Origin: Demequina mangrovi
GTDB taxonomy: Bacteria > Actinomycetota > Actinomycetes > Actinomycetales > Demequinaceae
Assembly (NCBI RefSeq): GCF_000759715.1
Contig: NZ_BBLU01000002.1
Coordinates: 124,001-188,000 of the forward strand
Reading direction: 5' to 3'
Length of the DNA stretch: 64,000 nt
Shown: piece by piece, positions 8,460 through 16,965 of the stretch
How positions within the stretch are numbered: the stretch's first letter is position 1
How the letters are laid out: each line of letters opens with the position of its first letter
Position numbers and translations under genes: made by a program
The notes under the pieces: model-generated
The model's database searches: none
What the model was told of the DNA's origin: nothing
What the model saw: the letters and a program-made list of their open reading frames with translations, nothing else

Positions 8460-9038
8460 TCAGTCCAGGGCGCCCCCGCCCGGCATCGTCACCATGAGCA
8501 CCGCGAGCACGGTGAAGGCCGCGAGCACGAGGATCACGGCGACGATCGCGAAGCCGGTGACGGCCTTCTCCGACGCGGCGACCCGTGGCAGCACCAGCCG
8601 CGTGAGCCCCGCGACCAGGGCGCACGGCGCGACGATCGCGATGGCGACGAAGAGGGCCGCATCGGGCTCCCCTGTCGCAACGAGGACCGCGCCGGCGGGG
8701 ACCAGGCCGAGCAGCCCTCCCATCGTGGCGAAGGACGCCACCGCACGCCGCCGCGAGAGCTCGCGGGTGCGCACGTGGACCCAACGGCCGATCGTGTGCG
8801 CCACCAGCCCGATCCCCGCGGCGATGATGAGCATGTGCGCGACGAGCACGGCCGCCTCGATGTCGTCGATCGCGCGCGGCAGCCCCGCGGCGCCGCCGGC
8901 GCCCGCCTCCCAGACCTGAGCGCCCGCGTAGGCGAGCACCGTCGCGATCACCGAGTAGAGCGGGATGTCGACCGCGGTCGCGATCCACGCGGCGACGAAC
9001 GGATCGCGCGGTGCCGCCGCGGCGGGCGTCCGCGTCAT
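8460..9038 (-). CDS. Predicted membrane protein, unknown function
   Basis: A 192-residue protein starting MTRTPAAAAPRDPF. Five hydrophobic stretches can be seen (around residues 17-35, 60-80, 100-120, 125-150 and 162-187), so it is an integral membrane protein. No family is recognised. Its ATG overlaps the DUF1905 stop in an ATGA arrangement, making it the last gene of a gntK-DUF1905-membrane protein operon. Confidence 0.75.
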   Translation of the reverse strand: MTRTPAAAAPRDPFVAAWIATAVDIPLYSVIATVLAYAGAQVWEAGAGGAAGLPRAIDDIEAAVLVAHMLIIAAGIGLVAHTIGRWVHVRTRELSRRRAVASFATMGGLLGLVPAGAVLVATGEPDAALFVAIAIVAPCALVAGLTRLVLPRVAASEKAVTGFAIVAVILVLAAFTVLAVLMVTMPGGGALD

Positions 9039-9334
9039 GCGACCGTCCGGAGGCTGAACGAGGCGACCGTGTCCGGCGCGAGCGACTCCGCCTTGAGCAC
9101 CGCCTTCTTCACGGGCAGCACGAAGGTCCGCCGCTCCTTCGACGGGAAGATGCTGGTGCGCCACGTGGTCGCACCGACGGTGACCTCGACCTTGACCGCG
9201 CCGAACCCGCGCCTCGGGCCGTGCTGCGCATCCTCGATCTCGTCGGCGATGTCGAAGGGGAGGTCGACGAAGATCCAGGTCTCGGTGCGCGCGTCCCACG
9301 GGTAGAGGGTCGCGTCGAACTCGTAGGCGGTCAC
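9035..9334 (-). CDS. DUF1905 domain protein
   Basis: A 99-residue protein with the DUF1905 pattern: FDATLYPWDART, TWIFVDLPFD, RGFGAVKVEVTVGATTWRTS and LPVKKAVLKAESL. The domain forms a small beta barrel of unknown function found widely in bacteria. The GTG start overlaps the gluconokinase stop by four bases and its own stop overlaps the next start, so the three genes are tightly coupled. No link between this domain and gluconate metabolism is known to me. Confidence 0.85.
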   Translation of the reverse strand: MTAYEFDATLYPWDARTETWIFVDLPFDIADEIEDAQHGPRRGFGAVKVEVTVGATTWRTSIFPSKERRTFVLPVKKAVLKAESLAPDTVASFSLRTVA

Positions 9335-9822
9335 CCGAGCGACGCTACTGCCGCCGCGACGATCTCCGCTACGGGCGCCGTCGCCTCGATGCGCAGCCCC
9401 GCCTCACCGCCTTCGAGCGGCTCGAGCGTCGCGAACTGCGACGCGACCAGCGCCGCCGGCATGAAGTGGCCTTCGCGGGCGGCGCACCTACGGAGCGCCT
9501 CCTCCTCGCTGAGCGACAGCTCGAGGAACGATGCACCGGGGGCGGCTGCCCGGATGCGGTCGCGGTACGCGCGTCGCAGCGCGCTGCACGCCACCACCGC
9601 TCCCCCGGACGCGGCCGCCTCGGCGAGCGCCTCGCCCACCCTGTCGAGCCATGGCCAACGGTCCTCGTCGGCGAGCGGGGTCCCGGTGGCCATCTTCGCG
9701 ACGTTCGCCGGCGGGTGAAGATCGTCGCCGTCGACGAAGGGGATACCGAGCGCGGCGGCGAGCGCCGCACCGACGGTCGACTTGCCCGTCGAGGTCGGGC
9801 CCATGACGACGATCTCGACCAT
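9331..9822 (-). CDS. gntK: Gluconokinase
   Basis: Phosphorylates D-gluconate to 6-phosphogluconate. The 163-residue P-loop kinase has GPTSTGKSTVGAALA (Walker A, residues 8-16), the family motif DGDDLHPPANVAKMATGTPL, DEDRWPWLDRVG, and VACSALRRAYRD. A GAGGGGG sequence lies just before the ATG. No gluconate permease or regulator is adjacent, so uptake must be encoded elsewhere. It is the first gene of its operon, divergent from the membrane protein at 9990. Confidence 0.93.
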   Translation of the reverse strand: MVEIVVMGPTSTGKSTVGAALAAALGIPFVDGDDLHPPANVAKMATGTPLADEDRWPWLDRVGEALAEAAASGGAVVACSALRRAYRDRIRAAAPGASFLELSLSEEEALRRCAAREGHFMPAALVASQFATLEPLEGGEAGLRIEATAPVAEIVAAAVASLG

Positions 9823-9989
9823 CCGTACCCCCTCGATGAGCGCTGCCGGAGGACCTGCGTTTCCAGCGCGTTAAATCTTCGCATTTCGGACACGCGGCGT
9901 CGCATGCCGGAACTACCATGCCCTCCAGGGGATCCCGGAACGCCCCGCGCCGCGCCGCGATCCCGGGATCAGGGGGAAAGGATCCGCGC

Positions 9990-11696
9990 ATGGGGAGACC
10001 CGCGTGGGTGACGATGCCGCGCACCGGCGCGCGGCGCATGGGGGCGCTCGCCCTCGCGACGATCATCGTGGCGCTCGCGCTCAGCACGCTCGTCCTGCCC
10101 GGCGCCGCGGCGGCGCCGCCCGCGGGAACGGCGGAAGCCGCCGAGGAGTACCCGGCTCCCCCGCCCGCGGCGGTCCGTCTCCTCTGGGCCTTCTCCCTGT
10201 CGGGTGCGGACGGCGCCGACCTGGCGGGCGGCACGCTGCACCGAGGCGACAGCCTCACTGTGGCGGCGACAGGGCTGCCTCCGGGCGCACGGGTCGAGGT
10301 CGAGCTCCACTCGACGCCGCTGCCCATGGGCGCGACCACCGTGGCCGCCGACGGCGGGCTCACCCTCGTCGCGGTGGTGCCCGAGGCCGCGGAGGCGGGG
10401 GCCCATGAGGTGGTGGCGACGCTGACGGGGGACGGAATCGAGCCGTCGACCGCGACTGCGGCCGTCACCATCGCGGAGGCGCTCCCCGCGATCGCGCCGG
10501 CGCCCATCCTCGTCGAGGTGCTGGACGCGGCCCCGCTGCCGACGCCCGAGCCGAGCGCGTCCCCGGCGGCCGAGGCGCCACCGGCCCCGGCCGCCGCACC
10601 CGACCCGGTGGCGGCACCCGAGCCTGAGGCCGTGGCCGTGGCCGAACCGGAGCCCGCGGACGGCTACCCGTGGCTCGCGCCGACCATCCCCACGCTCGGC
10701 GATCTCGAGCTCTCCCCGCTGCGCATCGCAGCCGCCTTCACCCTCGCCTCGGCCTTCCTGCTGCTCGCGGGCATCCCCGCGGAGCTGCTCCAGTCGACGC
10801 TGACCGAGAACTACTCGCGCGCGTTCGGATGGCTCACCCCGAGGCGCCGCGGCGCGCGCCGCCGGTCCCGCCTCGCCCGCGCGCTGGGCCGCCCATGGAT
10901 CGCGTGCGGCATCACGGTCGCGCTCGCGACGCTGATCCTGGGCCTGGGGCAGACCGGCTTCCGGTTCGGGCCCGAGGAGGCGATCACCTACGTGAGCCTG
11001 TGGCTCTCGCTCACGGTGCTCAACCTCGGCCTCAACGGCGGCCGGCTGCTCGCGGCCCGGCGCGGTGCGCGCGCGCCAGGAAGGCTCACGCCGCTGCCGG
11101 GCGCGCTCATCGTGGTCACCATCTCGGTGGTGGTCTCCGAGACCCTGCACATCGAGCCCGCGCTGCTGTTCGGCGTCGTCGTGAGCGTCCAGTACGGCCG
11201 CTCCATCTCGTCCCGGTACGAGGGACGGCTCGCGCTGCTGGGCGTGGGCACCGCCTTCGCGGTCGGCGTCCTCTCGTGGCTCGCCCTCAGCGCCCTCGAG
11301 TCGGTGTTCGCCGGATCGGACGGCGTCGCGGTGACGCTCGTCGAGGAGACCCTTGCCGGGATCGTGCTCGAGACGCTCGCGGCGCTCGTGGTGGGCCTCC
11401 TGCCGTTCACGTACCTCGACGGCAAGGCGATCCACGACTGGAGCCGGCGCGCGTGGGGCGCCGCGTACTTCGTGGCGGCCGTCGCGTTCGTGCTCATCGC
11501 GGTGCCGACCGGCAACGACTGGCAGTCGTCGCAGACCCCGCTGCTCACCTGGCTCCTCATCGTCGCGGGCTTCGGCGCGATCGCTCTCAGCGCGTGGGCC
11601 GCGTTCCGGTTCATCCCGGAGCGGAGGCCCGAGCCTTCCTCGCCGGAGGCCGACCCGACGCCGCCGGTGCCCGCCGCATCGTCCCCCGACGCGTAG
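9990..11696 (+). CDS. Multi-pass membrane protein with exported N-terminal domain, unknown
   Basis: A 568-residue protein, start chosen because AGGGGGAAAGG lies eight bases before this ATG. A signal-like helix (about residues 18-40) is followed by an exported region with a beta-sandwich look (GGTLHRGDSLTVAATGLPPG, then a strand-rich stretch). An Ala/Pro/Glu-rich linker comes next, then about eight transmembrane helices from roughly residue 240 to 550, with a basic cytoplasmic loop (TPRRRGARRRSRLAR). It ends in a hydrophilic Pro/Ala tail containing Ala-Ser-Ser encoded by the GCATCGTCC repeat. I recognise no family. An exported sensing or adhesion domain tethered to a membrane core is one reading. 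Confidence 0.7.
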   Translation: MGRPAWVTMPRTGARRMGALALATIIVALALSTLVLPGAAAAPPAGTAEAAEEYPAPPPAAVRLLWAFSLSGADGADLAGGTLHRGDSLTVAATGLPPGARVEVELHSTPLPMGATTVAADGGLTLVAVVPEAAEAGAHEVVATLTGDGIEPSTATAAVTIAEALPAIAPAPILVEVLDAAPLPTPEPSASPAAEAPPAPAAAPDPVAAPEPEAVAVAEPEPADGYPWLAPTIPTLGDLELSPLRIAAAFTLASAFLLLAGIPAELLQSTLTENYSRAFGWLTPRRRGARRRSRLARALGRPWIACGITVALATLILGLGQTGFRFGPEEAITYVSLWLSLTVLNLGLNGGRLLAARRGARAPGRLTPLPGALIVVTISVVVSETLHIEPALLFGVVVSVQYGRSISSRYEGRLALLGVGTAFAVGVLSWLALSALESVFAGSDGVAVTLVEETLAGIVLETLAALVVGLLPFTYLDGKAIHDWSRRAWGAAYFVAAVAFVLIAVPTGNDWQSSQTPLLTWLLIVAGFGAIALSAWAAFRFIPERRPEPSSPEADPTPPVPAASSPDA

Positions 11697-11730
11697 GACC
11701 TCCGTCCCGGGCGGACCACCCCTCCGGGCA

Positions 11731-11736
11731 TAGCGT
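11731..11736 (+). promoter_or_regulatory. Possible -10 box of the oxidoreductase operon
   Basis: TAGCGT stands alone in the gap before the 2-oxoacid oxidoreductase genes and would give a leader of about 75 bases before the start at 11817. No -35 is obvious. Confidence 0.3.
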
Positions 11737-11816
11737 GAAGGGGTGGAGGTCGCCGGCGACGTCCCCTTCCGGATCGCGCGATCGCGCCGCCGCCGGGCCT
11801 CGCGAAGGACATGCGC

Positions 11817-12425
11817 ATGCGGCAGGTCAGGATCCACGGCCGCGGCGGCCAGGGTGTGGTCACCGCCGCGGAGATGCTCGCACGCGCCGGCTTCCTCGCC
11901 GGCCATGAGGTGCAGGCGATCCCGTCGTTCGGCTCCGAACGCACCGGCGCGCCGGTCGTGTCGTACTGCCGCTTCGACGACGCCCCCCTGAGGACACGCG
12001 AGCCCGTGCTCGCCCCCGACGTGGTGCTCGTGCAGGACCCGACGCTGCTCGCGACCGGCGGCGTGTTCGCAGGCCTGGCCCCGGGCGGACTCGTCATCGT
12101 CGACACCACCACGTCGGCGCACGAGGTCCGTGCCGCCGCGGGCGCCGAGGATGTCGAGGCGACAGTGGTGACCGTCCCCGCGACGTCGATCACGCTGCGC
12201 CATCTCGGCAGGCCCAAGCCCGCCGCCGCGATGCTCGCCGCCTACGCCGCGAGCGCGGACGACGTCACGCTCGAAGCCGTCGAACAGGTGTTCCGCGCGC
12301 GCTTCCCGGGAGCGGTGGGCGAGGCCAACGCCGCCGCCGCGCAGGAGTCGTTCGCGTTCGTGCGCGACGAGCTCACCGGCATGTCCGAGGCGGAGACCGC
12401 CGCCGCGTCCACGAGGGAGGACTGA
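11817..12425 (+). CDS. 2-oxoacid:acceptor oxidoreductase, gamma subunit
   Basis: A 202-residue protein with the PorG/POR signature MRQVRIHGRGGQGVVTAAEM, QAIPSFGSERTGAPVVSYCR and QDPTLLATGGVF. In this enzyme class the gamma subunit helps bind CoA. Two ATGs are candidates. GAAGGA (11804-11809) lies seven bases before 11817 but only one base before 11811, so 11817 is preferred. It is followed one base later by the alpha-subunit gene. The whole operon resembles pyruvate, 2-ketoisovalerate and phenylglyoxylate oxidoreductases, so the substrate is left open. Confidence 0.85.
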   Translation: MRQVRIHGRGGQGVVTAAEMLARAGFLAGHEVQAIPSFGSERTGAPVVSYCRFDDAPLRTREPVLAPDVVLVQDPTLLATGGVFAGLAPGGLVIVDTTTSAHEVRAAAGAEDVEATVVTVPATSITLRHLGRPKPAAAMLAAYAASADDVTLEAVEQVFRARFPGAVGEANAAAAQESFAFVRDELTGMSEAETAAASTRED

Positions 12426-12426
12426 G

Positions 12427-13656
12427 ATGCGCGAGGTGCTCGAGGGCTCGCAGGCCGTGGCGCGGACGGTCGCACGGTGCCGGCCCGGCGTGGTCTGCGC
12501 GTACCCGATCTCCCCGCAGACGCACATCGTCGAGGCGCTGTCCGCGATGGCGCGCACGGGAGAGCTCGAGGGCTGCGAGTACGTCAACGTCGAGTCCGAG
12601 TTCTCCGCGATGTCGGTGTCCATCGGCGCCTCGGCCGCCGGCTCGCGGGCGTACACCGCGACGGCGTCGCAGGGGCTGCTCTACATGGCGGAGGCCGTCT
12701 TCAACGCCGCGGGCATGGGGCTTCCGATCGTGATGACGGTCGCGAACCGCGCGATCGGGGCGCCCATCAACATCTGGAACGACCATTCCGACGCGATGGC
12801 GTTGCGCGACGCGGGCTGGCTGCAGCTCTACGCGGCGGACAACCAGGAGGCGGCGGACCTCCACGTCATCGCGTTCGCCGCGGCGGAGGAGCTCGGCATC
12901 CCCGCGATGGTCTGCATGGACGGCTTCGTGCTCACCCACGCGACCGACGTGCTCGAGCTCGCGACCGCCGCGGAGATCGACGCCTTCCTGCCCCCGTACG
13001 CACCCGCACAGGTGCTCGACATCGACCACCCCACCACCATCGGCACCATGGCCGGACCGGAGTCCTTCACCGAGACCAAGTACCTCCAGCACCTGCGCTT
13101 CCTCGACGCCGCCGGCGTGATCGAGGCCTGGTCGGAGCGCTTCCGCGAGGCCTTCGGACGCGAGGCGGGCGGGCTGGCGGTCCGTTACGCCCCCGACACC
13201 CTCGACCGGGACCGCGAGGCGCCGCCGGCAGATGCGGGCGACGTCGTCGTCGTGGCGATGGGCTCGGTGCTGGGCACCCTCCAGGCCGCGCTCCCGGCGC
13301 TGCGCCGCGAGGGCGTGCCTGTGCGGCTCGTGGGGCTGAGCTCCTTCCGACCGTTCCCGGCGACCGCGCTGCGCGAGGCGCTGGGCGGCGCGCGGGACGT
13401 GGTGGTGATCGACCGCGCGCTCGAGCTCGGGTCGGGCGGCGTGCTCACCGGCGACGTGGGCCGGGCGCTCGCCGGCACCCGCTCGCGCGTCCGCTCGGTG
13501 GTCGCCGGGCTGGGCGGCAGGCCCATCCTCGAGGCCTCGCTCCAGGACGTGGTGCGCCGCGCGCACGCGGGCGAGCTCGAGCCGCTCGAGTTCCTCGACC
13601 TCAAGGAGGGCGGCGTCCCCGTGCCGCACCACGGCGCGACGGAGGTGCACCGATGA
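12427..13656 (+). CDS. 2-oxoacid:acceptor oxidoreductase, alpha subunit
   Basis: A 409-residue POR_N-type alpha chain: AYPISPQTHIVEALSAMA near residue 25, NVESEFSAMSVSIGASAAG, TATASQGLLYMAEAVFNAAG and NIWNDHSDAMALRDAGWLQ. A second domain from about residue 270 (VAMGSVLGTLQAAL) corresponds to POR domain II. With the beta subunit it binds thiamine diphosphate and decarboxylates a 2-oxoacid to acyl-CoA. The stop overlaps the beta-subunit start in ATGA, indicating coupled synthesis. Confidence 0.9.
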   Translation: MREVLEGSQAVARTVARCRPGVVCAYPISPQTHIVEALSAMARTGELEGCEYVNVESEFSAMSVSIGASAAGSRAYTATASQGLLYMAEAVFNAAGMGLPIVMTVANRAIGAPINIWNDHSDAMALRDAGWLQLYAADNQEAADLHVIAFAAAEELGIPAMVCMDGFVLTHATDVLELATAAEIDAFLPPYAPAQVLDIDHPTTIGTMAGPESFTETKYLQHLRFLDAAGVIEAWSERFREAFGREAGGLAVRYAPDTLDRDREAPPADAGDVVVVAMGSVLGTLQAALPALRREGVPVRLVGLSSFRPFPATALREALGGARDVVVIDRALELGSGGVLTGDVGRALAGTRSRVRSVVAGLGGRPILEASLQDVVRRAHAGELEPLEFLDLKEGGVPVPHHGATEVHR

Positions 13657-14648
13657 CCACCGTCCACATCCCGTTCCTCCAGACCGGCTCGCTCGCGGTC
13701 GGCGGGCGCCTGCTCTCGGAGGACGAGCGGTCCGTGCAGTCGCACACGGACCGGCCCTCGTCGCTCACCAAGGGCCACCGCGCATGCCAGGGCTGCGCGG
13801 AGGCGCTGGCGGCCCGGTGGGTCATGGACACCGCGGTCGAGGCGTCCGGAGGCAGGCTCATCGTCGCGAACGCGACCGGCTGCCTCGAGGTGTTCTCCAC
13901 CCTGTACCCCGAGAGCGCGTGGAAGCCGCCGTGGATCCACTCGGTGTTCGCCAACGCCGCCGCGGTGGCCACGGGCATCGCATCGTCCCTGCATGCGCAG
14001 GGCAAGGACGATATCCGCGTCCTCGCGCAGGGCGGCGACGGCGGCACGGTGGACATCGGCCTCGCGGCCGTCTCCGGGATGTTCGAGCGCAACGACGACG
14101 TGCTCTACGTCTGCTACGACAACCAGGGCTACATGAACACGGGGGTCCAGCGCTCGTCCGCGACTCCGGCCGCCGCCCGCACCGCGACCACCCCCGCGGT
14201 CGGGCGCGCGCCCGGTCAGGCGTGGGGGCAGGGCAAGTCGATGGTGAAGATCGCGATGGCGCATGAGATCCCCTACGTCGCGAGCGCGACCCCGGCGGAC
14301 CTGCGAGATCTCGAGGCGAAGGTCCGGACGGCGATGTCGATCCACGGCGCCCGCTACCTGCACGTGCTCGTGCCGTGCCCCGTCGGGTGGGGATCAGAGT
14401 CGCGACTGTCCATCGCGCTCGCCAGGGCCGCGGTGCAGTCCGGGATCTTCCCGGTGGTCGAGGCGCGCGCGGGCGAGCTCACCGACGTGCAGCGCATCCG
14501 CGAGCGCGTCGACGTGACGGAGTACCTCGAGCCGCAGGCGCGCTTCGCCCACCTCTTCAAGCCGGGCGGCGAGGACGCCCTCGCGCGGTGGCGCGCCGTC
14601 GCGGAGGCCAACATCCGCCGCTACCACCTGCTCGGAGGCGAGTCATGA
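13653..14648 (+). CDS. 2-oxoacid:acceptor oxidoreductase, beta subunit (thiamine diphosphate, [4Fe-4S])
   Basis: A 331-residue chain with the thiamine diphosphate fold: QGGDGGTVDIGLAAVSG followed by YDNQGYMNTGVQ, where GDG and the Asn bind Mg-ThDP. Cysteines expected to hold the proximal [4Fe-4S] cluster are visible in ACQGCAEA, NATGCLEVFSTLYPESAW and LVPCPVGWG, as in PorB. It is coupled by overlapping start and stop codons to the genes on both sides. The cluster and the radical chemistry of the family usually make such enzymes oxygen sensitive. Confidence 0.92.
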   Translation: MTTVHIPFLQTGSLAVGGRLLSEDERSVQSHTDRPSSLTKGHRACQGCAEALAARWVMDTAVEASGGRLIVANATGCLEVFSTLYPESAWKPPWIHSVFANAAAVATGIASSLHAQGKDDIRVLAQGGDGGTVDIGLAAVSGMFERNDDVLYVCYDNQGYMNTGVQRSSATPAAARTATTPAVGRAPGQAWGQGKSMVKIAMAHEIPYVASATPADLRDLEAKVRTAMSIHGARYLHVLVPCPVGWGSESRLSIALARAAVQSGIFPVVEARAGELTDVQRIRERVDVTEYLEPQARFAHLFKPGGEDALARWRAVAEANIRRYHLLGGES

Positions 14649-16288
14649 ACGGTCACGATGCCCCGCCGACAGTCGGCCTGTCGACCGGCCCCGCCACCTC
14701 GCTCGCGTATCACACGGGCACCTGGCGCACCGAGCGGCCCGTCTACGTGGACCTCGCTCCCCCGTGCTCGCTCGGGTGCCCGTCGGGCGAGGACATCCGC
14801 GGCTGGCTGGGTTCCGTGCAGGAGGGCGAGCCGGGCCTGGAGAAGGCGTGGCGGCGCCTCGTCGCGGCGAACCCGCTGCCTGCGGTGATGGGGCGGATCT
14901 GCTATCACCCCTGCCAGACCGCCTGCAACCGCGCCGAGGTCGACGAGGAGGTCGGGATCAACGCGGTCGAGCGATTCCTCGGCGACACTGCGATCGAGCG
15001 CGGCTGGGCGCTGCCGGTCCCCGCCGCATCGTCCGGCAGGCGCGTGCTCGTGGTGGGCTCCGGCCCCGCCGGGCTGTCCGCCGCGTACCACCTCCACCAG
15101 CGAGGCCACGAGGTGGTGATCCGCGAGGCCGCCGCCGAGCCCGGCGGCATGCTGCGCTACGGCATCCCCGCGTACCGGCTGCCGCGCGACGTGCTCGCGG
15201 CGGAGATCCGGCGGATCGAGGACACCGGCGTGCGTATCGAGTGCGGGGCTCCGGTGACAGACCTCCGTGCCGCCGAGGCGGAGTTCCACGCGGTGGTGCT
15301 GACGATGGGCGCGGGGGTCGCGCACCACGTCGACATCCCGGCGGGCGCGGCCTCGCACATGGTCGACGCGATCGACGTGCTGCGGGACGTCGCGGAGGGC
15401 AACGCGCCCCTGGTGGGGCGCCGCGTCGCGGTGTACGGCGGCGGCAACACCGCCATGGACGCCGCGCGGACGGCGCGCAGGCTCGGGGCATCCGATGCGG
15501 TGGTCGTCTACCGGCGCACGCGCGAGCAGATGCCGGCGCACCCGACGGAGCTCGAGGAGGCCGTCGGCGAGGGGGTGCGCGTGCAGTGGCTGTCGACCAT
15601 CGCGGCGGTCGAGGGGCCGCACCTCACCATCGAGCGGATGGAGCTCGACGAGGAGGGACGGCCGCACGGCACGGGCGAGTTCGAGGAGCTGGACGCGGAC
15701 ACCGTGATGCTCGCGGTGGGCCAGGACGCGGACCTCACGCTGCTCGAGGGGGCGGCGGACATCTCCGTCGAGGGCGGCGTGGTGCAGGTGGATCCCGCGA
15801 CGCTCATGACCGGGCGCGAGGGCGTGTTCGCGGCGGGTGACGTCTCCCCCGGCTCGCGCACCGCGACGTACGCGATCGGGCGCGGTGCGAGGGCCGCCGC
15901 AGCGGTGGACGCCTACCTCGCCTCACGCGTGCTGCCGGCCGAGCCGGTCGAGCGCGAGGCCACCGCGTCCCGGCTCAACTCCTGGTACTACTCCGATGCG
16001 CCCAAGCAGCACCGGTCCGCGCTGGAGGCCGCGCGTCGCGTGACGGGCTTCGAGGAGGTGCTGTCCGGGCTCGACACCGAGCATGCGGTCTTCGAGGCGC
16101 GGCGATGCATGTCGTGCGGCTCGTGCTTCGAGTGCGACAACTGCTTCGGGATGTGCCCCGACGACGCGATCACCAAGCTGGGGCCGGGCATGCGCTACGA
16201 GATCGACTACGACTACTGCAAGGGCTGCGGCATCTGCGCCGCCGAGTGCCCGTGCGGCGCGATCGACATGATCCCCGAGGTCAGGTAG
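14645..16288 (+). CDS. GltD-like NAD(P)-dependent flavoprotein fused to a 2x[4Fe-4S] ferredoxin
   Basis: A 547-residue fusion. Residues about 35-110 carry the GltD-type N-terminal cysteines (PPCSLGCPSGED, CYHPCQTACNR). Residues about 135-450 hold an FAD Rossmann motif (VVGSGPAGLSAAYHL), an NAD(P) motif (VYGGGNTAMDAARTARRLG) and the closing FAAGDV. The last 60 residues are a ferredoxin with CMSCGSCFECDNCFGMCP and CKGCGICAAECPCGA. It is the likely electron exit of the operon, passing electrons from the delta-type ferredoxin domain to NAD(P), as in phenylglyoxylate:NAD+ oxidoreductase. The ferredoxin tail replaces a separate PorD subunit. Confidence 0.88.
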   Translation: MNGHDAPPTVGLSTGPATSLAYHTGTWRTERPVYVDLAPPCSLGCPSGEDIRGWLGSVQEGEPGLEKAWRRLVAANPLPAVMGRICYHPCQTACNRAEVDEEVGINAVERFLGDTAIERGWALPVPAASSGRRVLVVGSGPAGLSAAYHLHQRGHEVVIREAAAEPGGMLRYGIPAYRLPRDVLAAEIRRIEDTGVRIECGAPVTDLRAAEAEFHAVVLTMGAGVAHHVDIPAGAASHMVDAIDVLRDVAEGNAPLVGRRVAVYGGGNTAMDAARTARRLGASDAVVVYRRTREQMPAHPTELEEAVGEGVRVQWLSTIAAVEGPHLTIERMELDEEGRPHGTGEFEELDADTVMLAVGQDADLTLLEGAADISVEGGVVQVDPATLMTGREGVFAAGDVSPGSRTATYAIGRGARAAAAVDAYLASRVLPAEPVEREATASRLNSWYYSDAPKQHRSALEAARRVTGFEEVLSGLDTEHAVFEARRCMSCGSCFECDNCFGMCPDDAITKLGPGMRYEIDYDYCKGCGICAAECPCGAIDMIPEVR

Positions 16289-16403
16289 TTGCGCGCGCGA
16301 GCTCCCCTGCCGCCCATGCGCCCCGATGCTGCATAGGTGTCGGATTCCGGCCGATCCGTGCGCTCATGCAGCAGCGCGACGCATCGTCCCCGGGTACGAC
16401 GAA

Positions 16404-16443
16404 GGCCCGCCCGGCGCGGCCCGAAGGCGCGCCCGGACGGGCC
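16404..16443. terminator. Hairpin between convergent genes
   Basis: A long GC stem: GGCCCGCCCGGCGCG (16404-16418) pairs with CGCGCCCGGACGGGCC (16428-16443) with one bulged base and a nine-base loop. It lies between the convergent flavoprotein and cspA genes and could terminate both. No clear U-tract follows. Confidence 0.6.
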
Positions 16444-16463
16444 CTGCAGTCGCGAGCGACGGG

Positions 16464-16667
16464 TTACAGCGGGCGGATGTTGGCCGCCTGCATGCCCTTC
16501 TGGCCCTGCTCGGGGTCGAACTCGACGCGCTGGTTCTCCTCGAGGGTGCGGTAGCCCGAGGTGTTGATCGCGCTGAAGTGCGCGAAGACGTCGGCCGAGC
16601 CGTCGTCGGGAGCGATGAAGCCGAAGCCCTTCTCGGCGTTGAACCACTTGACGGTGCCAGTAGCCAT
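16464..16667 (-). CDS. cspA: Cold-shock protein
   Basis: A 67-residue single-stranded nucleic-acid-binding OB-fold protein: [20 protein letters not shown] contains RNP1 (KGFGFI), and VFAHFSAI is RNP2. A strong AAGGAAA ribosome binding site precedes the ATG. About 300 bases upstream contain no gene; a long structured leader of the kind known for csp mRNAs may lie there, including a small GCCGC-TCA-GCGGC hairpin at 16691-16703. Its numbered paralogue cannot be assigned. Confidence 0.95.
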   Translation of the reverse strand: MATGTVKWFNAEKGFGFIAPDDGSADVFAHFSAINTSGYRTLEENQRVEFDPEQGQKGMQAANIRPL

Positions 16668-16965
16668 GATGTGTTTCCTTACTTTCTTTGGCCGCTCAGC
16701 GGCCGGTGATGCGGCGCCGGCGATGCCGACGTGCGGGAGTACCCGGCGCCTCGACCTTACGGCCGGGCGCGGGAGTCTGGAAGAGGCGCTTCGTGCGGGG
16801 CTCGGGGCCCGCGCCAACGGACGATGCCCTCCGGGCGATCGTCCGAGCGCCAGGATGGATGCTCGGAGTCTGAACTTGCCAGTCTCGACAAGCACGAGCG
16901 TGTGCTCGCGGCGTCCAGTGTACGGCATCGGGCCCGGACATCCGACGTGGCACCGGCGCTCCCCC
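16668..16965. other. Gene-free region upstream of cspA
   Basis: No plausible coding sequence. It contains a small hairpin (16691-16703), one GGACGATGC copy (16819-16827) and presumably the cspA promoter and leader. No clear -35/-10 pair was identified. Confidence 0.6.

Noticed and set aside
11743-11991. GTG frame starting six bases after the TAGCGT box, as if leaderless
   Set aside because: It encodes a basic low-complexity peptide out of frame with the gamma-subunit gene; the box is better read as the operon promoter with a leader.
9969-12656. An 895-codon open frame on the - strand
   Set aside because: Composition is extreme (Arg, Gly, His), with no recognisable domain, and it lies opposite two well-supported + strand genes.
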